Origin: Belnapia mucosa
GTDB taxonomy: Bacteria > Pseudomonadota > Alphaproteobacteria > Acetobacterales > Acetobacteraceae
Direction: 5' to 3'
Length of the DNA: 64,000 nucleotides
Assembly (NCBI RefSeq): GCF_016775475.1
Contig: NZ_JAEUXJ010000004.1
Location: forward strand, 186,001 to 250,000
Below, in pieces: positions 1 through 8,309 of this stretch. Within the stretch, counting starts at the first letter, position 1. Each line of letters starts with the position of its first letter. A program made the translations under genes and the position numbers. The notes under the pieces are model-generated. The model saw only the letters and a list, made by a program, of their open reading frames with translations, made no database searches and was not told where the DNA came from.

Positions 1-723
1 CCAGAAGCCGTCATCGATCACCGCCCGGTCCAGCACCACCTGCAGGCTGCCCAGCGCGATGGCGGCGAGCAGGAAGCCGACCCAGTCGACGCCGCCGCCC
101 TCGGCGAGGAAGCGCTTGCGGTCCTCCCGCACCGCCTCCGGTTCCTGCACGAAGACGGAGACGAGGAAGACCGAAAGCACGCCCACCGGCACGTTGATCA
201 GGAAGATCCAGTGCCAGGAGAAGTTGTCGGTGATCCAGCCGCCCAGCGCCGGGCCGATGGCCGGCGCCGTCACCACCGTGAGGCCGTAGAGGGCGAAGGC
301 TTGGCCGCGCTTCTCCGGCGGGAAGGTATCGGCGAGGATGGATTGCTCGGCCGGCGCCAGGCCGCCGCCGCCGATCCCCTGGATGGCGCGGCAGAGTAGC
401 AGCATCGGCAGGTTGGGCGAGAGGGCGCAGCCGAGCGAGGCGATGGTGAAGAGCGCGACGCAGCCCATGTAGAAGCGCTTGCGCCCGAGCGCCGTCGCCA
501 GATAGCCCGAGACCGGCAGGACGATGGCATTCGTCACCAGATAAGTCGTCAGGATCCAGGTGCTCTCGTCCTGGCTGGCGCCGACGCCACCCGCCATGTG
601 GCGCAGCGCGACATTGGCAATGGTGGTGTCCAGCACCTCCATGAAGGTGGCGATGGAGACGATGGTGGCGATCAGCCAGGGCGAGCGGTTGCCTGCGGCG
701 GAACGGGGAAGCGCCGCGCTCAC
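1..723 (-). CDS. emrB: EmrB/QacA-type (DHA2) drug efflux MFS transporter, cut by window edge
   Basis: Inner-membrane proton-driven multidrug exporter of the 14-helix DHA2 branch. The first 241 codons are visible and stay open to the window edge. Near residues 31-40 is LDTTIANVAL (family motif D1), then a GYLATALGRKR loop (motif A) and an antiporter-type motif TAPAIGPALGGW. The last visible residues, VLDRAVIDDGFW, fit the mid-protein region of the family, so a little over half is missing. The start is a GTG whose last two bases overlap the TGA of the upstream emrA-like gene (GTGA), so the two are translationally coupled. The HlyD partner immediately upstream supports an EmrAB-type tripartite pump. 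The substrate cannot be read from sequence. Confidence 0.88.
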   Translation of the reverse strand, partial: MSAALPRSAAGNRSPWLIATIVSIATFMEVLDTTIANVALRHMAGGVGASQDESTWILTTYLVTNAIVLPVSGYLATALGRKRFYMGCVALFTIASLGCALSPNLPMLLLCRAIQGIGGGGLAPAEQSILADTFPPEKRGQAFALYGLTVVTAPAIGPALGGWITDNFSWHWIFLINVPVGVLSVFLVSVFVQEPEAVREDRKRFLAEGGGVDWVGFLLAAIALGSLQVVLDRAVIDDGFW

Positions 724-1853
724 TCGCCGCGCACCCGGACCCGCGGCACCACCGAGAGGCCGGGCGAGAGCGGCATGTTGCGCGCCCGGTCATCGGCGAG
801 GACGATCTTCACCGGCACCCGCTGCGTGACCTTGACGTAGTTGCCGGTGGCGTTCTGCGCCGGCAGGACGGAGAAGCGGGCGCCCGTGCCGCGCTGGATG
901 CTGTCCACCCGGCCACGCAGGACGGGGTCGGAATAGGCATCGACCTTCACCTCGACCGTCTGGCCCTCGCGGATGGTGCGGAGCTGCGTCTCCTTGAAAT
1001 TGGCGGTGACCCAGACCTCCGGCTCGACCAGGGCGAGCAGCGCCTGGCCGGCGGTGACCATGTTGCCGACCTCGACGCTGCGATTGGTCACCCGGCCGGC
1101 GACCGGCGCGGTGAGGCCCGCATAGGAGCGTTGCAGCTCGGCATTGGCGACGGCGGCATCTGCCTCGTGCTTCGCCGCCTCGGCGGCCCGGATCCGGGCC
1201 TCGGCCGATGTCGCCTGGGCGCGGGCGGCGGCGGCGGCCTGGCGCATCGCCTCCAGCCGGGCCCGGGCGCCGCGGCTGCCGGATTCGGCATCGTCGCGCT
1301 GCTGCTGCGTCACCGCCCGGGGATCGACGCTGCGGAAGCGCCGCAGGCTGGTCTCGGCATTCTCCAGATCGGCCTCGGCGACCAGGACATTGGCATCCGC
1401 CTGACCGATGGAGGCGCGGCGCACCGCAAGCTCCGCCTCGGCCTGGGCGACCTGGGCCGCGGCGCTGCCCTGCCGGGCGCGGGCAGTGGCGAGCGCGATA
1501 TCGAGGTCGCGCGGGTCGATCTCGACCAGGAGCTGCCCGGCCTCGACGCGCTGGTTGTCCTGCACGAGCAGTCGGGCGATGCGGCCGCCGACCTGCGGGG
1601 CGAGCCGCGTCACATGCGCCTCGATGAAGGCGTCGTCGGTCGATTCCCATTGGCGGGACGACCACCACCACCAGCCGCCACCGACAGCGAGCAAGAGCGC
1701 GGCCAGGATGCCGCCACCGATCAGCAGGCGGCGTCGGAGGGGATTGGGCGTTTCGGCGGGCTTCTTCTCCTCATCCCGCTTCGGCTCGTCACGCTGTTCG
1801 GCATGGGAGGCCGGCGCCCGGTCCTCCTCGATCCGATGTCGTCCGTCGTCCAT
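720..1853 (-). CDS. emrA: HlyD/EmrA-family membrane fusion protein
   Basis: Periplasmic adaptor that joins the inner-membrane EmrB-type transporter to an outer-membrane channel. The 377-residue protein has a charged cytoplasmic N-terminus, one membrane helix (about residues 27-47, rich in Leu, Gly and Trp), a first lipoyl half near residues 60-95, a long Ala/Glu/Arg-rich coiled-coil hairpin (about 100-215), the second lipoyl half, then a beta-barrel region (VWVTANFKETQL). I chose the ATG giving MDDGRHR because the upstream extension reads like non-coding sequence. It overlaps the downstream emrB-like gene by four bases and follows pqiC on the same strand after about 80 bp. Confidence 0.9.
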   Translation of the reverse strand: MDDGRHRIEEDRAPASHAEQRDEPKRDEEKKPAETPNPLRRRLLIGGGILAALLLAVGGGWWWWSSRQWESTDDAFIEAHVTRLAPQVGGRIARLLVQDNQRVEAGQLLVEIDPRDLDIALATARARQGSAAAQVAQAEAELAVRRASIGQADANVLVAEADLENAETSLRRFRSVDPRAVTQQQRDDAESGSRGARARLEAMRQAAAAARAQATSAEARIRAAEAAKHEADAAVANAELQRSYAGLTAPVAGRVTNRSVEVGNMVTAGQALLALVEPEVWVTANFKETQLRTIREGQTVEVKVDAYSDPVLRGRVDSIQRGTGARFSVLPAQNATGNYVKVTQRVPVKIVLADDRARNMPLSPGLSVVPRVRVRGE

Positions 1854-1934
1854 GCGTAGAGTCCCGCCCGGCCTTTGCTGCAGCGCGACAAGGGCGGAGC
1901 GGTTGCCATGCCGCCAGGGCATGGGAGCGATGGG

Positions 1935-2498
1935 TCAGCCGCCGGCCGCGAGCCCTGCCACGGCATCGGCCAGTTGCCCGAGCGCCGCGCTCATCGCCGC
2001 GACGATGCCGCCGGTCCCGGCGCCGCTGACCGGCACCTCCAGCCGCACCACCTGCGCCCGGCTGTTGCGCCGCCCAGGGGTCCGGAGGGCCACCTGCGCA
2101 AGGAGATGCACGACGGGATCGGGGCCGGATTCGAAGCGCTGGATCTGGACCTCGATGGTCAGGCCGGGCTCGCCGCGCAGCGTGCCCGTCTCGGTGAAGA
2201 CACTGGAGCCGGGCAGGCGCTGCATCAGGTCCTCGGCCAGGACCCGCCCGGCCAGGTCGCCCAATGGCTCGCCCCAGCGGGCGCCGCCGACCACCTCCAG
2301 CCGGGATTCGGCGGCGGCGCGGATCAGCTGCGGCCGGTCGAGATAACCGGGCAGGCCGAGCTGGCGCAGCTCGATCAGTGCCGGGGCGCCGCGGCGCTCG
2401 GGACCGGGCACCGGCGTCAGCCGGTAGAGCACCGGGTCGGGCGAGGAGGCGCAGCCGGCCACCACGAGGCCGAGCAGAAGGTGGCGTCGGCGCATCAT
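1935..2498 (-). CDS. pqiC: PqiC-like outer-membrane lipoprotein
   Basis: Lipoprotein partner of the PqiAB intermembrane lipid-transport system. The 187-residue product starts with a short lipoprotein signal ending in a VVAGC lipobox, so Cys16 should be lipidated after cleavage. The mature part has the compact YRLTPVPG start and the later LAEDLMQRLPGSSVF region typical of the ABC-transport auxiliary lipoprotein family. Its ATG overlaps the pqiB stop (ATGATG), so it is the third gene of a coupled pqiABC unit. Family membership rests on position, lipobox and overall pattern, and is less certain than for pqiA and pqiB. Confidence 0.85.
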   Translation of the reverse strand: MMRRRHLLLGLVVAGCASSPDPVLYRLTPVPGPERRGAPALIELRQLGLPGYLDRPQLIRAAAESRLEVVGGARWGEPLGDLAGRVLAEDLMQRLPGSSVFTETGTLRGEPGLTIEVQIQRFESGPDPVVHLLAQVALRTPGRRNSRAQVVRLEVPVSGAGTGGIVAAMSAALGQLADAVAGLAAGG

Positions 2499-4189
2499 GG
2501 CGTATTCCCTCGGTCGGTGCGGCCGCGGATCAGTGCCTCCGGGTGGCGGTCGAGCGAATCCGCCAGCAGCCGGATCGACCGCGCCGCGTCGTTCACCTGC
2601 GACAGGGTGCGGGCGAGCTGGCGGTTGATCTCGGAATCATTGCCGTAGCCGCGTTCGATGGAGCCGACCGCGGTATTGGCGCGGCCGAGCGCCTGTTCGA
2701 GGATCTGCGCCATATTGGGCAACCGGCGCAGCAACGGCGCGAACCCCTCATCGGCGCGCTTGAGCAGGCCCTGCACCTCCTCGACCGCGCTGGCCAAGCC
2801 CTGGACAGCGCCGCGCACCGCCGGCGCATTCACCAGCCCGTTCACCCCGGCGAGGGTCGCATTCAGGTTGCGGCCAATCTCGGCGAAGGGAATCTCCTGC
2901 AACCGGGCGGCGAGGCCGCCGACCGTGCCCATCAGATCCGAACCGGGCAGGGTAGGCAGGACCACATCCTCCCCCTGCATCACCACCTCGGCCGCCGGCG
3001 CGTTGTCGACGAAATCGAGGCTGACGACCATCTGCCCCGTCAGCAGGCTGCCGCTCATCAGCCGGGCGCGCATGCCACGCTCGACCATCCGGCGGGCGAA
3101 GGCCACCACATCCTCCTGCGATCGGCCGGCCCGGCCCTTCGGATAGGCGATGCGGTCCGGCTCGATCGCGATATGGACCGGCAGGCGGAAGCTGTCGCTC
3201 GGCTCGTCATATTCCAGCGCGCGGTCGAGCACGCTGCCGATGCGGATGCCGCGCATCTCGACCGGCGCACCGGGCGAAAGGCCGCGCACCGAGCCATCGA
3301 AATAGAGCAGGAAGACCAGACGGTCCTTGGTGGTGGCCGAGACCGCGGCATCGAGATCATCATAGAGCTGGAAGCGGGCGGTGTCGGGCGCCGGCGGGTC
3401 GTTCCGCAGCTCCACCGGGGTATCGAAGGCGACGCCGCCGGAGAGCACGGCGCGCAGGCTCTCCAGTTCCAGTTGCACGCCGTTGCCGCCGAGCCGGAGG
3501 CTGACGCCGGAGCTGTTCCAGAAACGCGATCCCTCCTTCAGATACCCATCGAAGGGAGCGCGGATGAAGGCGCGCAGCGTGATGCCGCCATCGAGGCCGG
3601 GCGGCTCGTAATCCAGGATCTCGCCCACCACGACATCGCGGAAAAAGATCGGCGAGCCGCGGTCGAGCGAGCCGATCCGCTGGGCGAGCAGGGTGAAGAC
3701 CCGGCCTGGCTCGTCGGAGCGGATGCCGGGCGGATTTTCGAGGCCGGTGAATTCGCGCCGCGACGCGCCGCGCTCCAGGCCGGGATCGAATTCGATAAAG
3801 GCGCCGGAGACGATGGTCTCGAGCCCGGAGACATTGCCGGCCGTGAGCCGCGGCCGGACCACCCAGAACTGCGCCCGGTCGGTGAGGCGCCCATCCACCT
3901 CCCGGTTCATCCGCACGCTGACCCGCACCTGCTGCAGGTCGTCGCTGAGCGCGATGCCCTCCACCAGCCCGACCTGCACCGATTTGTAGCGCACCGGGGT
4001 CTGGCCGGCGGTCAGCCCGGCGGCATCGCGGAAGGTGAGCGTGATCAGCGGGCCGCGTTCGGACAGGGTCCGCCAACCGAGATAGCCGGCGACCAGCAGC
4101 GCGACGATCGGCACCAGCCAGACCAGGGAGATGCGGCGCCGGCGGGCGCGGACCACCGGCTCGGCCGGCGGGGGCGCGGCCTCGCTCAT
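2495..4189 (-). CDS. pqiB: PqiB, MCE-domain intermembrane transport protein
   Basis: Periplasm-spanning MCE protein thought to form a tube for phospholipid movement between the membranes. The 564 residues show one N-terminal membrane helix (about 20-42) and three MCE modules: roughly 46-135 (starting PLITLTFRDAAGL), 160-245 (GRVFTLLAQRIGSL) and 285-390 (RLVFLLYFDGSVRGL). A helical C-terminal tail of about 120 residues follows. Three MCE modules plus a coupled PqiA is the PqiB pattern; YebT-type proteins have more. It overlaps pqiA upstream and pqiC downstream by four bases each. Confidence 0.95.
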   Translation of the reverse strand: MSEAAPPPAEPVVRARRRRISLVWLVPIVALLVAGYLGWRTLSERGPLITLTFRDAAGLTAGQTPVRYKSVQVGLVEGIALSDDLQQVRVSVRMNREVDGRLTDRAQFWVVRPRLTAGNVSGLETIVSGAFIEFDPGLERGASRREFTGLENPPGIRSDEPGRVFTLLAQRIGSLDRGSPIFFRDVVVGEILDYEPPGLDGGITLRAFIRAPFDGYLKEGSRFWNSSGVSLRLGGNGVQLELESLRAVLSGGVAFDTPVELRNDPPAPDTARFQLYDDLDAAVSATTKDRLVFLLYFDGSVRGLSPGAPVEMRGIRIGSVLDRALEYDEPSDSFRLPVHIAIEPDRIAYPKGRAGRSQEDVVAFARRMVERGMRARLMSGSLLTGQMVVSLDFVDNAPAAEVVMQGEDVVLPTLPGSDLMGTVGGLAARLQEIPFAEIGRNLNATLAGVNGLVNAPAVRGAVQGLASAVEEVQGLLKRADEGFAPLLRRLPNMAQILEQALGRANTAVGSIERGYGNDSEINRQLARTLSQVNDAARSIRLLADSLDRHPEALIRGRTDRGNTP

Positions 4190-5430
4190 GCCTCATCCTC
4201 CTCGCGTCCGGCGGCGGCATCCCACATCAGCCGCGGATCGAAGACCTCGGCGGCGAGGATGGTGAGCACCACCACGCCGGCGAAGCAGACGGCGCCGATG
4301 CCGGCGGTGACCTGGGCGATGCTGCCGAAGCGCACCAGGGCGACCAGGATGGAGACCACGAAGATATCGATCATCGACCAGCGGCCGATCGCCTCGACCA
4401 GCCGGTAAAGCCGGGTCCGCACGACCAGCCCGGCGCCGGAGCGGCGATGGATGCCGATCAGCATGGTGGCGAGGCCGGCCAGCTTCAGCACCGGCACCGC
4501 AATGCTGGCGAGGAAGACGATCAGGGCCAGCGGCCAGAAGCCGCCATGGATGAACTCCTCCACCCCGCCCAGGATGGTATGCGGCCCGCCGCGTCCGAGA
4601 TTGACGATCACCATCACCGGATAGGCATTGGCCGGGATGTAGAGCACCGTCGCGGCGGCGATCAGCGCCCAGGCGCGGGCGATGCTGTCGGGCTTCCGTT
4701 CGCGCAGCGTGGCGGCACAGCGCGGGCAGGTGCTGCCGGCGGGCGCCTCGCAGACCAGGCGGCAGGAGTCGCAGCCGATGGCCGGCCCGTCGAGCCGGGC
4801 GGGCCGCACCGGGGCGGCCGTCGCGCCGCGCGCCTCCAGCGCCTCCCAGACCGCCTGGGGTTCGAGCCAGGCATTGAGCGCCACCTGGGCAAGGGCCAGC
4901 GCCGCCAGCCCATAGGCGGCCGGGCCGATCTGCACCTGGGCCATGTCGGCGAGCCGGCTATAGGAGAGCAGGACGCCGAACAGGAACACCTCCAGCATCG
5001 CCCAGGCGCCGATCCGCTCATGCCAGCGGAAGGCGCGGTGGAGCCAGGGCAGCGGCTCGGCCGCGCGCAGGCCGAGCAGGACAGTCGTCAGCAACAGCAG
5101 CCGGGCCAGCGGCAGCAGCACCAGGGTGAGGATAACGAGGACGGCAAGCATCCAGAACCCGTCCCGGCCGAAGGTCAGCGCCCCCGTCTCGATGGTGCTG
5201 ACCCGCGCCTGGCCGAGCAGCCGGATGCCGAGGAAGGGCAGCGTCATCGTCACCGCGTAGAGCGAGAGGCCGGCCAGGGCCAGGGCCAGCGGCGTCTCCA
5301 GCGAACCGGAGGCACGGCGCAGCACCGCGTGGCAGCGCGGGCAGCGTGCCTCGGTCCCACGGGCGAGCTGGCCGAGCCGCACCATCCTGCCGCAGCCCTC
5401 GCATTCCCTCAGGCGCGCCTCCACGGTCAC
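4186..5430 (-). CDS. pqiA: PqiA, inner-membrane partner of PqiB
   Basis: Multi-pass inner-membrane protein working with the PqiB MCE protein. The 414-residue product contains two repeats, each a short zinc-ribbon-like pair (CEGCGRM with CPRC near the N-terminus; CDSC with CPRC near residue 215-235) followed by four membrane helices. This internal duplication is the family hallmark. I chose a GTG at 5430 giving VTVEARLRECEGC; a GGAG lies 10 bases upstream and the length matches known PqiA (about 417). A longer frame upstream is low-complexity Arg/Pro/Ser and unlikely to be coding. Promoter signals must lie in the 166-bp gap to the divergent aminopeptidase. Confidence 0.94.
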   Translation of the reverse strand: MTVEARLRECEGCGRMVRLGQLARGTEARCPRCHAVLRRASGSLETPLALALAGLSLYAVTMTLPFLGIRLLGQARVSTIETGALTFGRDGFWMLAVLVILTLVLLPLARLLLLTTVLLGLRAAEPLPWLHRAFRWHERIGAWAMLEVFLFGVLLSYSRLADMAQVQIGPAAYGLAALALAQVALNAWLEPQAVWEALEARGATAAPVRPARLDGPAIGCDSCRLVCEAPAGSTCPRCAATLRERKPDSIARAWALIAAATVLYIPANAYPVMVIVNLGRGGPHTILGGVEEFIHGGFWPLALIVFLASIAVPVLKLAGLATMLIGIHRRSGAGLVVRTRLYRLVEAIGRWSMIDIFVVSILVALVRFGSIAQVTAGIGAVCFAGVVVLTILAAEVFDPRLMWDAAAGREEDEA

Positions 5431-5596
5431 CGGCAAGACGCTCCGGCGGTGGCATGGGGAACGGAGCGGCAGGGGGAGGACATCGGTCAGGCGGCCCGGC
5501 TGAAGAGGTTCCGCGGGCGAACGGTTCGCCCGCGCGGGAGTTGCATCCCGCCCGCGCCGGGCGCTTATCTCCCGCCCAGCCCAGGGAGCCACGAAT

Positions 5597-6859
5597 ATGG
5601 ACATTCCGCAGCCGACTACATCCCCCGAGGCCGCCGCCCATGACGCCCGGCTCGACCGCCTGGCGATGCTGGCGGTGCGGGTGGGGCTGAACCTTGCCCC
5701 GGGGCAGGAGCTGGTGATGACGGCGCCGGTCGAGGCGCTGCCGCTGGCCCGGCGCATCGTCGAGCAGGCCTACAAGGCCGGCGCCTCGCTGGTCACCTGC
5801 CTGCTCGGCGACGACCAGATGGCGCTGGCCCGCTACCGCCATGCGCCGGAGGCGGCCTTCGACGTGGCGCCCGGCTGGTTGTTCGAGGGCATGGCGGAGG
5901 CCTTCCGTCGCGGCGCCGCGCGGCTGGCGATCGTCGGCGACGACCCGGTGCTGCTGGCGAACGAAGACCCGGAGCGGGTGGCCCGTGCCAACCGGGCGCG
6001 TTCCATCGCCTATCGCCCGGCGCTGGAACTGATCACCAGCACCGCCATCAACTGGTCCCTGGTCGCGGCGGCGACACCGGCCTGGGCGCGGACCGTCTTC
6101 CCTGACCTGCCCGAGGATGCGGCGCTCGCCCGGCTCTGGGATGCGATCTTCGCCGCCTCCCGCGCCGATGCGCCCGACCCCGTCGCCGCCTGGGAGGCAC
6201 ACAATGCCGGCCTGATGGCCAAGCGGCGGCGGCTGAACGAGCGGCGCTATGCCGCGCTGCGATTCCGCGGACCTGGGACGGATCTCAAGGTCGGGCTGGC
6301 GGATGGCCATGCCTGGATGGGCGGGCTCTCGACGGCCAAGAACGGCATCACCGGCAACCCGAACATCCCGACCGAGGAGGTCTTCACTACCCCGCATCGG
6401 GCGGTGACCGAGGGCGTGGTTGCGGCCAGCAAGCCGCTCTCCTACCAGGGCACGCTGATCCGGGACATCCGCGTGCGCTTCGAGGGCGGGCGGATCACCG
6501 AGGCGCATGCCAGCACCGGCCAGGCGGTGCTGGAGCGGATGATCGGCACCGATGAGGGCGCCCGGATGCTGGGCGAAGTGGCGCTGGTGCCGAATTCCAA
6601 CCCGATCTCGCAGAGCGGGCTGCTCTTCTTCAACACGCTCTTCGACGAGAATGCCGCAAGCCATATCGCCCTCGGCCAAGCCTATTCGAAATGCTTCGTC
6701 GATCAGAACCTGGACAAGGCTGCGCTGGAGGCAGCGGGCGCCAATAGCAGCCTGATCCATGTGGACTGGATGATCGGCTCGGCCGAGACGGATGTCGACG
6801 GTATCGACGCGGCGGGCCGGGCCGAACCGCTCATGCGGTCCGGCGAGTGGGTCGGCTGA
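5597..6859 (+). CDS. M29-family metallo-aminopeptidase
   Basis: Cytosolic leucyl-type aminopeptidase of the thermophilic (AmpS/AmpT/PepS) family using two metal ions. The 420 residues contain the family signatures NIPTEEVFTTP, LGEVALVPNSNPIS, ASHIALGQAY and IHVDWMIGS. Glu260, Glu327, His356, Tyr363, His388 and Asp390 fall at the positions expected for the metal ligands and catalytic residues of AmpT (offset 10-12), so the enzyme should be active. The ATG follows a CAGGGAG ribosome site. It is transcribed divergently from pqiA and convergently with the SMR exporter downstream; no operon partner is evident. Confidence 0.95.
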   Translation: MDIPQPTTSPEAAAHDARLDRLAMLAVRVGLNLAPGQELVMTAPVEALPLARRIVEQAYKAGASLVTCLLGDDQMALARYRHAPEAAFDVAPGWLFEGMAEAFRRGAARLAIVGDDPVLLANEDPERVARANRARSIAYRPALELITSTAINWSLVAAATPAWARTVFPDLPEDAALARLWDAIFAASRADAPDPVAAWEAHNAGLMAKRRRLNERRYAALRFRGPGTDLKVGLADGHAWMGGLSTAKNGITGNPNIPTEEVFTTPHRAVTEGVVAASKPLSYQGTLIRDIRVRFEGGRITEAHASTGQAVLERMIGTDEGARMLGEVALVPNSNPISQSGLLFFNTLFDENAASHIALGQAYSKCFVDQNLDKAALEAAGANSSLIHVDWMIGSAETDVDGIDAAGRAEPLMRSGEWVG

Positions 6860-6882
6860 GGAGGCGGACCGGCCCGCCGGGG

Positions 6883-7203
6883 TTATGACGGGCTGGACAG
6901 CTTCATGACGACGAGGCCGCTCACGATCAGCGCCGCCGCCGACAGGCGCGCAGCATTGGCGGTCTCGCCGAGGAAGACGATCCCAACGACGAAGCTCCCC
7001 ACCGCCCCGATCCCGGTCCACACTGTATAGGCGGTGCCGAGTGGGAGCGACCGCATCGACCAGGCGAGAAGCCCGAAGCTCACCAGCATCGCGGCCATGG
7101 TGACGACGGAAGGCCAGAGGCGCGTGAAGCCTTCCGACAACTTCATCGAGAAGGCCCAGACGACCTCGAACAGGCCAGCGATGATGAGGATGAACCAGGC
7201 CAT
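6883..7203 (-). CDS. sugE: SugE/Gdx-type SMR exporter
   Basis: Small four-helix proton-coupled exporter. The 106 residues match the SugE/Gdx branch rather than EmrE: LIIAGLFEVVWAFSMK in helix 1 with the essential Glu13, then the LPLGTAYTVWTGIGAVG stretch and the LGETAN segment. Gdx proteins export guanidinium and related small cations. A strong GAAGGAG lies six bases before the ATG. The leader contains ACGG hairpins that may be a guanidine riboswitch (separate entry). SMR proteins work as dual-topology dimers, so a single gene is enough. Confidence 0.93.
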   Translation of the reverse strand: MAWFILIIAGLFEVVWAFSMKLSEGFTRLWPSVVTMAAMLVSFGLLAWSMRSLPLGTAYTVWTGIGAVGSFVVGIVFLGETANAARLSAAALIVSGLVVMKLSSPS

Positions 7204-7226
7204 GGCAGTCTCCTTCGACCAAGCTG

Positions 7227-7257
7227 CCGGGCCGTCCCGGACCTGAACCCGTCAAGG
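7227..7257 (-). promoter_or_regulatory. Candidate guanidine-II (mini-ykkC) riboswitch in the sugE leader
   Basis: On the minus strand, 24 bases before the sugE ATG, is a perfect hairpin CCGGG-ACGG-CCCGG (7240 to 7227). Just upstream is a second ACGG inside CCTTGACGGGTTCAGG (7257 to 7242). Guanidine-II riboswitches consist of two small hairpins with ACGR loops in front of Gdx/SugE genes, so position and one hairpin fit well. The first hairpin pairs poorly and the spacer is about one base, shorter than usual, so this could be a degenerate element or chance. Confidence 0.35.
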
Positions 7258-7333
7258 GAGAGGACGTGGCCTCTGACCGCTCAGCTGGGTCCGGGAGGGC
7301 GATGGTCAACCGTCCGGGGCGGCGTGGCAGCGC

Positions 7334-8299
7334 TCAGTCGAGGCTGAGCCCAAGGCCCTTGATCAGCGGCCAATAGATCGCCCGCTCGGCCGCGATCATC
7401 GCCCGGTGCTCCTCCGGCCCGCCGGTCAGCGGGTCGAGGCCGATCTCCCGCATCCGCGCCTGCACCGCCGGTTCGGCGATGCTGGCGGCGAGGTCGCGGG
7501 AGAGGCGGGCGGCGATTTCGTCCGGGGTCTTGCCCGGCGCGGTCAGCCCCTGCCAGGCATAGGCCTCGAAGCCGGCAAGGCTGTAGGCCTCGCGCGCCGT
7601 TGGCAGGTCCGGCAGCCCCTCCAGCCGGGCGGCGGAGAGCAGGGCGAGCGGCTGGACCTTGCGGGTGCGGATCACCTCCGCCCCCGCCGCCATGTCGAGC
7701 ACGGCCGCGGTCACCGTGCCGTTCATCAGGTCGGTCATGGCCGGCGCCAGGCCACGATAAGGAACGTGGTTCAGCTTGATCCCGAGGTCGCGCGCCAGCC
7801 GCTCCATCGCCAGATGGTGCGGGGAGCCGATGCCGGGCGAGGCATAGTCGATGCTGCGCGCCTTGGCCGCGGCGAGGAAGGCGGCGGGCGAGTCCGGCCC
7901 GCCCTCCGGCTTGGTGCAGAGCACCAGGTGGAAGCGGGCCATCAGGCCGAGCGGCCGCAGCCCGGTATCGGCATCGAAGGGCAGGCGCTTGTACAGGGCG
8001 GGGTTGAAGACCAGCGTCTCGTTCCCCGCGGTGAAGACCGTGGTGCCGTCGGGCGGGGCATTGGCCGCCGCCTCGGCGGCGATGTTGGTGGCGGCGCCGG
8101 GCCGGTTCTCGATGACGATCGGCACGCCGAGCCGGGTGCCCATGCTCTGCCCGACCAGCCGCGCCAGCACATCCGTCCCGCCGCCGGGCGGGTAGCCGAC
8201 CAGCCAGCGGATCGGCCGGTCCGGGAAGGCAGCCAGCGCCGGGCCGGCCAAGGTGGCGAGGCCGGCCGCGAGCGCGGTGCGGCGCGTCAGCATGGTCAT
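7334..8299 (-). CDS. TctC/Bug-family tripartite tricarboxylate transporter binding protein
   Basis: Periplasmic solute receptor of the Bug family. The 321-residue product starts with an RR-containing export signal (LTRRTALAAGLATLAGPALA) and continues with the family signatures AFPDRPIRWLVGYPPGGGTDVLARL, a VIENRPGAATNIAAEAAA segment and HVPYRG. No TctA or TctB membrane genes are present, so it is an orphan receptor, as is common in this bacterial group. The start at 8299 has an AGGGGG site; a second in-frame ATG lies six bases on. It lies 10 bp after a class II aldolase and is probably co-transcribed with it. The ligand is unknown; carboxylates are usual. Confidence 0.93.
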   Translation of the reverse strand: MTMLTRRTALAAGLATLAGPALAAFPDRPIRWLVGYPPGGGTDVLARLVGQSMGTRLGVPIVIENRPGAATNIAAEAAANAPPDGTTVFTAGNETLVFNPALYKRLPFDADTGLRPLGLMARFHLVLCTKPEGGPDSPAAFLAAAKARSIDYASPGIGSPHHLAMERLARDLGIKLNHVPYRGLAPAMTDLMNGTVTAAVLDMAAGAEVIRTRKVQPLALLSAARLEGLPDLPTAREAYSLAGFEAYAWQGLTAPGKTPDEIAARLSRDLAASIAEPAVQARMREIGLDPLTGGPEEHRAMIAAERAIYWPLIKGLGLSLD

Positions 8300-8309
8300 G
8301 CGTGTCCCC

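Noticed and set aside
2264..4408. A 714-residue plus-strand frame opposite pqiB
   Set aside because: Composition is that of antisense high-GC DNA (His, Arg, Gly, Ala, Gln) with no motif, and pqiB on the other strand is a clear family member.
5018..7309. A 763-residue minus-strand frame over pqiA and the aminopeptidase
   Set aside because: It covers two well-supported genes and has no recognisable domain.
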